From: Mariniflexile jejuense
GTDB lineage: Bacteria; Bacteroidota; Bacteroidia; Flavobacteriales; Flavobacteriaceae
Reading direction: 5' to 3'
DNA length: 64,000 nt
Assembly: GCF_042675665.1 (NCBI RefSeq)
Contig: NZ_JBHTJI010000001.1
Location: 992,001 to 1,056,000, forward strand
Below, piece after piece: positions 43,689 to 51,430 of this stretch (position 1 is its first letter; each line of letters starts with the position of its first letter). The position numbers were made by a program, and so were the translations under genes. The notes below the pieces were generated by a model that worked only from the letters and a program-made list of their open reading frames with translations, made no database searches and was not told the DNA's origin.

Positions 43689-44273
43689 CTATATTGAATC
43701 TTTAACAGTCTGTTTTCCTTCTAATTCTGATTTTAATTGAAGTACATAATTTACTACTTGCCAACGCTCTTCTTCTTTCAACTGGTTAGCATACGAACCC
43801 ATAGCATTTTTACCATAGTAAATAGTATGATAAATACTTCCTTCGTTTATTGCTCTACCAGCATCATCATAACTTGGGATACCAAGTATTTTTTCACGCT
43901 TTACTAAGTTCCCTTGTCCATCACCTTTAGCTCCATGACAAATAGCACAGTAAATATCAAACAATACTTTACCTTTTTCTAAGTTTACTTGGGCGGAATC
44001 TAAAGGACTTTTTAAAGTTTCTTTGGCTAACATATAACCTTCGGTTGAGTTCTCAATATCAAAAGGCATATGACCTCTAGCTACAGAACCTTCAGCAGGT
44101 AATTGTGCTTCAATGCCATTTTTAAATGCTGATGATTCACTATAGGTTTCGTAACCTACAGATTCATACATATTAGGCATGAATTGATAGTTAGGTGCTG
44201 TATCTTTTTTACATGATACAGTTACTAAAACAATTGCTATTGTTACTATTTTAATTAAGCTTTTCATCATCAT
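43689..44273 (-). CDS. actE: Alternative complex III monohaem cytochrome c subunit ActE
   Basis: The 194-residue lipoprotein-like subunit has a signal peptide ending VTVSCKK, with the lipidated Cys at about 21, a DUF-like stretch with NMYESVGYETYSES, and one haem site, YCAICHGAKGDG (CxxCH near 110). The axial methionine is probably in NAMGSYANQL. ActE carries electrons out of ActA. Its start shares a base with the actD stop, so the two are translationally linked. Confidence 0.9.
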   Translation of the reverse strand: MMMKSLIKIVTIAIVLVTVSCKKDTAPNYQFMPNMYESVGYETYSESSAFKNGIEAQLPAEGSVARGHMPFDIENSTEGYMLAKETLKSPLDSAQVNLEKGKVLFDIYCAICHGAKGDGQGNLVKREKILGIPSYDDAGRAINEGSIYHTIYYGKNAMGSYANQLKEEERWQVVNYVLQLKSELEGKQTVKDSI

Positions 44274-44803
44274 TAATGCGCTTTATCAATTAAATTAATT
44301 TCCACGGCTCCAGTATCTTTAAGTAAAGTTTGTAAAGCTTCTTCATTTCCATCTACTGCTATTTCCATTAGAAAATGGTCATCAGTCGTTCTTGGGTCAG
44401 GATTTTCAGCGTTTTTAAATGGCCACATTCTACTTCTTAAATAAAATGTGATTACCATTAAGTGTGCAGCAAAAAACACTGTTAATTCGAACATAATCGG
44501 CACGAATGCTGGCATGTTTTCTATGTAACTAAAACTTGGTTTTCCTCCAATATTTTGTGGCCAATCTTCTATCATAATGAAGTTCATCATTGTGATAGCT
44601 ACTGATAAACCAACCAAACCATACATAAATGCTGTTATAGCTATACGCGTTGGAGCTAAACCCATTGCTTTGTCTAATCCGTGCACCGGAAATGGTGTGT
44701 ATATTTCTTCTATGTGATATCTTTCTGCTTTAACTTTCTTAACAGCAGACATTAATATATCATCATCCGTATAAATAGCGTGTATTACTTTAGATGCTTC
44801 CAT
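44273..44803 (-). CDS. actD: Alternative complex III subunit ActD (DUF3341)
   Basis: The 176-residue protein contains a cytoplasmic N-terminal part (VIHAIYTDDDILMSAVKKVK, EEIYTPFPVHGLDKAMGL), then two membrane helices (about 53-75 and 98-120) and a short tail ending DKAH. This is the DUF3341 fold of ActD, which helps hold the complex together in the membrane. It lies 3 bp after actC and overlaps actE by one base. Confidence 0.92.
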   Translation of the reverse strand: MEASKVIHAIYTDDDILMSAVKKVKAERYHIEEIYTPFPVHGLDKAMGLAPTRIAITAFMYGLVGLSVAITMMNFIMIEDWPQNIGGKPSFSYIENMPAFVPIMFELTVFFAAHLMVITFYLRSRMWPFKNAENPDPRTTDDHFLMEIAVDGNEEALQTLLKDTGAVEINLIDKAH

Positions 44804-44806
44804 TGC

Positions 44807-46264
44807 CTACGCTTCGTTTTTTTTGTTAGTACCTTTATCTCCAGACGTTCTTACATCAGCACCTGTTCCTACCAAACTTTCGCCTCTTTCTCTAATATTT
44901 TTATAACGCTCACCAGAAGATTTTAAAATTGTTTTCACCTCTGCTTGCGCAATTACTGGGAACGTTCTAGAGTATAATAAGAATAATACAAAGAAGAATC
45001 CAATTGTTCCTATAAAAATACCGATATCAACAAATGTTGGTTGGAACATGGTCCATGATGATGGTAAATAATCACGGTGTAACGATGTTACGATGATTAC
45101 AAAACGCTCAAACCACATACCTATATTTACTACAATAGAGATAAAGAATGAGAACATGATACTTGTTCTTAATTTTTTGAACCACATAAATTGTGGAGAA
45201 AATACGTTACACGTCATCATCGCCCAATATGCCCACCAGTAAGGACCAGTTGCTCTATTTAAGAATGCATATTGCTCATATTCTACACCAGAATACCATG
45301 CAATAAATAACTCAGTAATATATGCAACTCCTACTATTGAACCTGTAATCATAATTACAATGTTCATTAATTCGATATGCTGTACTGTGATATAATCTTC
45401 AAGGTTACACACTTTTCTCATGATAATAAGAAGTGTATTTACCATGGCAAACCCTGAAAATACCGCTCCAGCAACGAAGTATGGAGGGAAAATAGTTGTG
45501 TGCCAACCTGGTATAACCGACGTTGCGAAGTCAAAAGATACAATAGTATGTACAGAAAGTACAAGTGGTGTTGCTAAACCTGCAAGTACCAACGATACTT
45601 CTTCAAAACGTTGCCAATCTTTAGCACGACCAGACCATCCGAAACTTAATAATGAATATATTTTCTTTTGAAAAGGCTTAACCGCACGATCACGTAGCAT
45701 CGCAAAATCTGGTAATAAACCTGTCCACCAAAATACTAACGATACTGATAAATACGTTGAAATTGCAAATACGTCCCAAAGTAATGGTGAGTTAAAGTTC
45801 ACCCAAAGCGAACCAAATTGATTTGGAATTGGCAATACCCAGTATCCTAACCATGGACGACCCATGTGTATAATTGGAAATAAACCTGCTTGAACTACCG
45901 AGAAAATAGTCATCGCTTCAGCAGAACGGTTGATTGCCATACGCCACTTTTGACGGAATAGTAAAAGTACTGCTGAAATAAGTGTACCTGCGTGACCAAT
46001 ACCAACCCACCAAACGAAGTTAGTAATATCCCAAGCCCAACCTACGGTTTTATTTAAACCCCAAGTTCCAATACCTGTTGATATGGTATATAAAATACAT
46101 CCAATACCCCAAAGGAAAGCGACTAGTGCAATAGAAAAAACTATCCACCATTGTTTATTTGCTTTTCCTTCAACAGGTTTTGCCACATCCACAGTAACAT
46201 CGTGGTATGATTTTTCGCCTGTAACTAAGGGTCTTCTAATAGGTGCTTCGTAATGAGACGCCAT
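44807..46264 (-). CDS. actC: Alternative complex III subunit ActC (NrfD family)
   Basis: The 485-residue membrane protein has about ten helices. The NrfD/PsrC signature is seen in FVWWVGIGHAGTLISAVLLLFRQKWR and HMGRPWLGYWVLPIPNQFG. It forms the quinol-binding and proposed proton-translocating half of the complex along with ActF. It lies 83 bp after actB and 3 bp before actD. The His and Asp residues of the helix bundle are intact on reading. Confidence 0.94.
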   Translation of the reverse strand: MASHYEAPIRRPLVTGEKSYHDVTVDVAKPVEGKANKQWWIVFSIALVAFLWGIGCILYTISTGIGTWGLNKTVGWAWDITNFVWWVGIGHAGTLISAVLLLFRQKWRMAINRSAEAMTIFSVVQAGLFPIIHMGRPWLGYWVLPIPNQFGSLWVNFNSPLLWDVFAISTYLSVSLVFWWTGLLPDFAMLRDRAVKPFQKKIYSLLSFGWSGRAKDWQRFEEVSLVLAGLATPLVLSVHTIVSFDFATSVIPGWHTTIFPPYFVAGAVFSGFAMVNTLLIIMRKVCNLEDYITVQHIELMNIVIMITGSIVGVAYITELFIAWYSGVEYEQYAFLNRATGPYWWAYWAMMTCNVFSPQFMWFKKLRTSIMFSFFISIVVNIGMWFERFVIIVTSLHRDYLPSSWTMFQPTFVDIGIFIGTIGFFFVLFLLYSRTFPVIAQAEVKTILKSSGERYKNIRERGESLVGTGADVRTSGDKGTNKKNEA

Positions 46265-46347
46265 TCTTTATTATTTAAATGTTTATGTGTTTAAAAGTTA
46301 AAGTTGTTTACATTTCAACTTGTTCCTTTTTGAACTTTTTACTTAGT

Positions 46348-49300
46348 TTATGCTTCTGTTGTATTTCTCACTTTTGTTTGATACATAACATTTGGTTTAA
46401 CACCAACATGCTCTAACAAGTGATACATACGGTTATCTTGTTTAAGTTTTGCAACTTGACTTTCTTTATCATTGATGTCTCCAAAAACCATTGCACCACT
46501 TCCACAAGCTGCAGAACATGCTGTTTGGAATTCACCATCTTTAATTTCGCGTCCATCACGTTTTGCATCAAGAATGGTTTTTTGTGTTTTTTGAATACAC
46601 ATAGAACATTTTTCCATAACACCACGAGAACGTACTACAACATCTGGGTTTAATACCATACGACCTAAATCATCGTTCATATGATAATCAAACTCATCGT
46701 TTCCTGCATACAAAAACCAGTTGAAACGACGCACTTTGTATGGACAGTTGTTTGCACAATATCTAGTACCTACACAACGGTTGTAAGCCATATGATTTTG
46801 ACCTTGACGACCATGTGATGTTGCTGCTACTGGACAAACAGTTTCGCAAGGCGCATGATTACAATGTTGACACATAACTGGTTGGAAAGCAACTTGTGGA
46901 TTAACTGATGCATTTTCCATCTCACCAAATTCGCTTAATGAACTTCCTAAACCAGAAATATTATCTTTTTTCTCATTATCACCTTCAAATGATTCTTCCG
47001 ATGAATAATATCTATCAATACGCAACCAGTGCATATCACGGCTACGACGTACTTCAGTTTTTCCAACTACTGGCACATTATTTTCAGCATGACAAGCTAT
47101 CACACAAGCACCACAACCTGTACACGCATTTAAATCGATTGATAAGTTGAAATGATGCCCAATAGAGCGATCAAATTCGTCCCATAAATCTACATCTGGC
47201 GAAGTAACAGGAGTTTCTTTATGATCTAAAGATACCATAGGAACAGCGTTCCAATGTTTCTTATCTTTTGTATTGAATATTTCTAAAGATGTTTCTTTAA
47301 TAATATCACCACGCCCCATCAAGGTATTATGTAACTGTACTGAAGCAAACTCATGCTCTCCAGCTGCAGCCTCAATATTAACGCTTTGTACTGTGTTAAA
47401 CCCTTGGTATAAAGCATAAGCATTCACACCTGTTTGCATTTCTTCTTTTAAACCTTTCGTTTTTCCGTAACCTAAAGCTAAACCAACACTACCTTTCGCT
47501 TGTCCTGGTTGAATCATCACTGGAGCAATAACAGATGTACCGTTTACAGTAACTTTAGCATAACTACCATTTAATGCACCATTGGCTACGTGTTTATTCA
47601 TTAAACCTAACGCATCTGCATCAGCTTTTGAAATAGTTAAGTAGTTATCCCAAGATGCTCTAGTAATAGGGTCTGGAAACTCTTGTAACCATGGGTTGTT
47701 GGCTTGTTGTCCATCTCCCATACCTACTTTGGTATATAATGATAATTCGAAATTTGATTTTTTAACTGAAGCAGCTAAAGTATTGGCTGCATTACCAGAA
47801 TGTGTTTCAGTTGAGGTTTCAGTAGTTGCAATAACCTCTGTAGCAATAGCGCCAACATAAACACCATCATGTAATGCTTGATTGAATGAACTACCACCTA
47901 AAATGGTAGAACCCCAAGCATCTTTAATATAATCGTGATAAGAAACATCGCTTCCTACCCATTTTAATAAAGCTTCTTGAAATTGTCTAGTATCAAATAA
48001 AGGTCGAATAGCTGGTTGTGTTAAGGCATAATGTCCTTTTTTCAATTCAACATCGCCCCAAGATTCTAAATAATGAGGTGCTGCGGCCAAATATTGTACT
48101 TCAGAAGACGTTTCATCTGCTTTTAAAGAAAAAGCTATAGATAAGTCTGTTTTCTTTAATCCTGCAGCAAAATCAGACGCATTTGGTAAGGTATATAATG
48201 GATTTACACCACTCATGATGATTGCTCCTACTTTACCTGCTTTCATGTCTGCAACTAATGCTAAAACAGCACTATCACTTCCTTGCCTTGTTTTAATAGG
48301 CGTTTTTGGATCGAACGCTTTACTATTTAAAAAAGCATTTAATTCTAAAACAACAGTTTGTGCATTCACGTCTTGAATACCTGTAACAACAACTGCTTCA
48401 CTTCCTGCTTTCTTTAATTGAGCTGCTGCTTTTTTAACAGCATCGTCTATATGTGAAGGCAAACTTCCTGAAACAGAACCACCAACAACATAACTATATA
48501 ATTTAGCTAAAGCTAATTTTTGTTCACTTGGGGTTAATGGCACGCGTTTATCGGCATTCGCACCAGTTAAAGACATATTAGACTCAAACTGAATGTGGCG
48601 AGACATTTTACCGTTTTGTGGGATTTTGTTTTTTGAGTATCCTGAATCAAAACCACCACCTTGCCAGTCACCTAAGAAATCGGCACCAACAGAAACAATT
48701 GTCATTGCTTTAGAAAAATCGTAATTAGCTAAAGCACGTTCACCGTATTTTGCTTGGTAAGCATCTAACGCAGCCGATTCTGAAACAGCATCGTAAACAA
48801 CGTGACGAACATTGCCATATTTTTCTTTAAATTCAGCAATTAACTTACTTGTAGAAGGACTTGCGAAAGTTTGCGTTAATAGCACAATTTCTTTACCAGC
48901 AGCTTTTAAGTCAGTTAATTTTTGATTCGTTTCTTTATCAAACGTACTCCAAGAAATTGAAGCACCTGATTTTTTAGGACTTTGAACTCTTAAACTATCG
49001 TACAACCCTAAAACAGAAGCATTTACCCTAGCATTTGCAAAACCGTTGGTTGCAGCTAATGTATTATTTTCAATTTTTATTGGACGACCCTCACGCGTTT
49101 TAACTAAAACACTAGCAAAATCAAAACCATCAGCAATTGTAGTAGCATAGTAGTTAGCAACACCAGGAATAATTTCTTGAGGTTGTACCACGTAAGGAAT
49201 TGATTTAACCACAGGACCTTCGCAAGCTGCTAGAGATGCTGCAGCTGTACTAAATCCTACATATTTTAAGAAATCGCGACGTGTTGTAGAAGTTGCCTCT

Positions 49301-49434
49301 AATGTGTTTTTATCTCCTAAAAACGCATCGGTAGGAATTTCTGAAACAAACTCGTTTTGTTTTAGCGTCTCAACAATAGAGCTATTCTCGTTTAGCTCTT
49401 CAACACTTTTCCAGTATTTCTTGTTTGATGACAT
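46348..49434 (-). CDS. actB: Alternative complex III subunit ActB (Tat-exported, Mo-oxidoreductase-like plus Fe-S domain)
   Basis: The 1028-residue protein has a Tat signal (RRDFLK at 52-57, then SLAAC with Cys71 as possible lipid site). Residues ~80-740 are a molybdopterin-oxidoreductase-like domain, which in this family has lost the cofactor. Residues ~750-1000 hold four Fe-S cluster motifs: CTGCGACVIACHAENNVP, CQHCNHAPCETVCPVAA, CVGTRYCANNCPYK and CSMCIQK...CSAACGSGAM. Electrons pass from quinol through these to the ActA haems. It lies 33 bp after actA in the operon. Confidence 0.94.
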   Translation of the reverse strand: MSSNKKYWKSVEELNENSSIVETLKQNEFVSEIPTDAFLGDKNTLEATSTTRRDFLKYVGFSTAAASLAACEGPVVKSIPYVVQPQEIIPGVANYYATTIADGFDFASVLVKTREGRPIKIENNTLAATNGFANARVNASVLGLYDSLRVQSPKKSGASISWSTFDKETNQKLTDLKAAGKEIVLLTQTFASPSTSKLIAEFKEKYGNVRHVVYDAVSESAALDAYQAKYGERALANYDFSKAMTIVSVGADFLGDWQGGGFDSGYSKNKIPQNGKMSRHIQFESNMSLTGANADKRVPLTPSEQKLALAKLYSYVVGGSVSGSLPSHIDDAVKKAAAQLKKAGSEAVVVTGIQDVNAQTVVLELNAFLNSKAFDPKTPIKTRQGSDSAVLALVADMKAGKVGAIIMSGVNPLYTLPNASDFAAGLKKTDLSIAFSLKADETSSEVQYLAAAPHYLESWGDVELKKGHYALTQPAIRPLFDTRQFQEALLKWVGSDVSYHDYIKDAWGSTILGGSSFNQALHDGVYVGAIATEVIATTETSTETHSGNAANTLAASVKKSNFELSLYTKVGMGDGQQANNPWLQEFPDPITRASWDNYLTISKADADALGLMNKHVANGALNGSYAKVTVNGTSVIAPVMIQPGQAKGSVGLALGYGKTKGLKEEMQTGVNAYALYQGFNTVQSVNIEAAAGEHEFASVQLHNTLMGRGDIIKETSLEIFNTKDKKHWNAVPMVSLDHKETPVTSPDVDLWDEFDRSIGHHFNLSIDLNACTGCGACVIACHAENNVPVVGKTEVRRSRDMHWLRIDRYYSSEESFEGDNEKKDNISGLGSSLSEFGEMENASVNPQVAFQPVMCQHCNHAPCETVCPVAATSHGRQGQNHMAYNRCVGTRYCANNCPYKVRRFNWFLYAGNDEFDYHMNDDLGRMVLNPDVVVRSRGVMEKCSMCIQKTQKTILDAKRDGREIKDGEFQTACSAACGSGAMVFGDINDKESQVAKLKQDNRMYHLLEHVGVKPNVMYQTKVRNTTEA

Positions 49435-49467
49435 ATTATATAATTGAATTACTTCTTATTAAATTTA

Positions 49468-50772
49468 TTAATAGTGGCATTTTCCACATTCTAAACCACC
49501 CATTTCTGCTGCGGTTAACTTATCTTTTCCATACTTCTTAGCTAAAGCTTCATGAATTTTAGCATAGTAAGCATTGTCTTTTACGTTAACGTCTGTAGTT
49601 CTATGACATTCAATACACCATCCCATAGTTAATGGTGCAAACTGAGAAACTACTTCCATTTCTTCAATTGGACCGTGACATGTTTGACATTCAACACCAG
49701 CAACAGTAACGTGTTGTGAATGGTTAAAGTAAACGAAATCAGGTAAGTTATGAATTCGTACCCATTTTACAGGTTGTGATTTTCCAGTATATTTTTGCTC
49801 GGTATCATCCCAACCGGCAGCTTTGTATAATTTTTTAATTTCACCATCATAGAACTCTTTTGAATGTTCTGGAGTTGTTTCACCTTTGTATTCATAAATT
49901 GATTTATGACAGTTCATACAAACATTTAACGATGGAATTCCTGACGTTTTACTTATTCTTGCTGATGAGTGACAGTATTTACAATCGATACCATTATCTC
50001 CAGCGTGAATTTTGTGTGAAAAATGAATAGGTTGTACTGGTTGGTAACCTTGGTCTACACCTACCTGCATTAAATAACCATAAACAAAATAAGCACTAAT
50101 AAGCAAAAAGAATATAGCAACAACCAACATTAAAAATTGGTTTTGAACAAATGCTTTCCAAAGTGGTGTTCTTTTAGTTTCTTCTGGCAACTCTATGTTT
50201 TGAGCTTCAGCAAAACGACGTAATGTTTTGTTTACTAAATATAATCCAGCTGCTAACAAAACAAACAAAATAGCTAAAGCACCTAAAATGATTTGATTTG
50301 ATATACCTCCAGCAGATGTAGGAACTTCGGCAGCAGCTACAGCACCAGTTTCTCCAGCAGGCGCATCTGCTTTAACTTCGGCAGTATACGCCAAAATATT
50401 ATCAATATCTTCATTTGATAACTGTGGAAATGCTGTCATTGCAGCACCACCAAACTCGTTATACACTTTGTTTGCGTAAGCGTCTCCAGACTTTATAACT
50501 CCAGGGCTATTGTTTACCCATGCATAAATCCAATCTTTACCCAAACCTTGTTCTTCAGACAAGCGTGCTTCTACATTACGTAGCGCAGGCCCTGTCATTT
50601 TCTTGTCTAGTTGATGACAAGCTGCACAATTGGCATTAAATAATGACTTCCCCTTTGCTGGATCTCCTTGAGCAGAAAGCGAGGTTGTAAACGCTAAAAA
50701 CAAAATTAAGCTTACACGAAGAATGTTTATACTTAATCTACGGTGAATCACCTTTCTCATATTGTTGGTCAA
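49468..50772 (-). CDS. actA: Alternative complex III subunit ActA, six-haem version
   Basis: The 434-residue protein has a signal peptide to about residue 35, then a monohaem cytochrome c domain (FNANCAACHQL, about 50-130), a membrane helix (about 158-182), another (about 213-237), and a pentahaem domain with CKYCH, CMNCH, CQTCH, CIECH and CGKCH. Classic ActA is described as pentahaem; here six CxxCH motifs are counted. The additional N-terminal domain may relay electrons to the oxidase. As the first gene of the operon it sits 73 bp from a TACTTTTG box. Confidence 0.93.
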   Translation of the reverse strand: MTNNMRKVIHRRLSINILRVSLILFLAFTTSLSAQGDPAKGKSLFNANCAACHQLDKKMTGPALRNVEARLSEEQGLGKDWIYAWVNNSPGVIKSGDAYANKVYNEFGGAAMTAFPQLSNEDIDNILAYTAEVKADAPAGETGAVAAAEVPTSAGGISNQIILGALAILFVLLAAGLYLVNKTLRRFAEAQNIELPEETKRTPLWKAFVQNQFLMLVVAIFFLLISAYFVYGYLMQVGVDQGYQPVQPIHFSHKIHAGDNGIDCKYCHSSARISKTSGIPSLNVCMNCHKSIYEYKGETTPEHSKEFYDGEIKKLYKAAGWDDTEQKYTGKSQPVKWVRIHNLPDFVYFNHSQHVTVAGVECQTCHGPIEEMEVVSQFAPLTMGWCIECHRTTDVNVKDNAYYAKIHEALAKKYGKDKLTAAEMGGLECGKCHY

Positions 50773-50844
50773 ATTAACTTCTAAACTTTGGTATGACTTT
50801 TGTCATTTATTAAATGAAAAAAATACAGTTAAAAAAATCTCTCG

Positions 50845-50852
50845 CAAAAGTA
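50845..50852 (-). promoter_or_regulatory. Candidate -7 box of the act-cox operon
   Basis: Minus-strand TACTTTTG fits TAnnTTTG, 73 bp before the actA start; no -33 TTG at 19-20 bp is seen. Confidence 0.4.
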
Positions 50853-50951
50853 ATATTAAAAGTCGATTTGGAAAATGTTAGAGAACTGTTAATTGATAAT
50901 TTAGAGAGATTCTAAATAATAAAAAGAGCCAAAACTAACTTATTAACGTAT

Positions 50952-50959
50952 TACATTTG
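50952..50959 (+). promoter_or_regulatory. Candidate -7 box of the SPOR gene
   Basis: TACATTTG fits the TAnnTTTG consensus and lies 17 bp before the likely ATG at 50977. The leader would then be only about ten bases. The -33 region has no TTG. Confidence 0.45.
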
Positions 50960-50976
50960 TATAAATATATTTGAAA

Positions 50977-51366
50977 ATGAAATCTTTAAATTTAAAAATG
51001 AATACTTTAAGCTTATTTTGCTTTTTATTAACTGCAAATTATTGTTTTGCGCAACAAGGAACAGTAACCATTAATCAAGATAAAAAAATTACCACTTTGG
51101 TAGAAACCAAAAAGGAAATGAATAAAAACGAGCCTGATTCTGATAGATATAAGATTCAAATTTACAATGGGGATCGTTCAAGCGCAGAGTCTGCACAAAG
51201 AAATTTTAACTCAAATTTTTCTGATTGGAAAGCAACATTAGAATATGAACCACCAAATTTTAAAATTTGGGCTGGAAACTTCAGAACCCGTTTAGAAGCT
51301 GATAGAGCTTTAAAAAAAATAAAAAATAAATTTCCTGCAGCGTTTATTTTTAAACCGAAAAAATAA
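50977..51366 (+). CDS. SPOR-domain protein, exported
   Basis: The ~129-residue protein has a signal peptide (about 1-27, ending YCFAQQ), a short linker and a C-terminal SPOR domain (about 55-129), with YKIQIYNGDRSSAESAQRNF and FKIWAGNFRTRLEADRALKKIKNKFPAAFIFKPKK. SPOR domains bind glycan strands stripped of stem peptides at the division septum. In flavobacteria such stand-alone small SPOR proteins are common and of unknown detail. An in-frame TTG at 50971 is possible, but the ATG fits the signal peptide better. It converges on infB with a shared terminator. Confidence 0.85.
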   Translation: MKSLNLKMNTLSLFCFLLTANYCFAQQGTVTINQDKKITTLVETKKEMNKNEPDSDRYKIQIYNGDRSSAESAQRNFNSNFSDWKATLEYEPPNFKIWAGNFRTRLEADRALKKIKNKFPAAFIFKPKK

Positions 51367-51390
51367 ATTTGATGTTTAGAAAAATAAAAA

Positions 51391-51412
51391 AAAGCGACCA
51401 ATTGGTCGCTTT
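51391..51412. terminator. Bidirectional terminator between SPOR gene and infB
   Basis: AAAGCGACCAA (51391-51401) pairs with TTGGTCGCTTT (51402-51412), a perfect palindrome flanked by A- and T-runs. It ends both convergent transcripts. Confidence 0.88.
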
Positions 51413-51430
51413 TTTTATTTTATTTATAAA

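Noticed and set aside
46348..49434. ActB as an active molybdenum oxidoreductase
   Set aside because: The operon is clearly alternative complex III, whose ActB domain of this family lacks the cofactor; I see no intact cofactor-binding signature.
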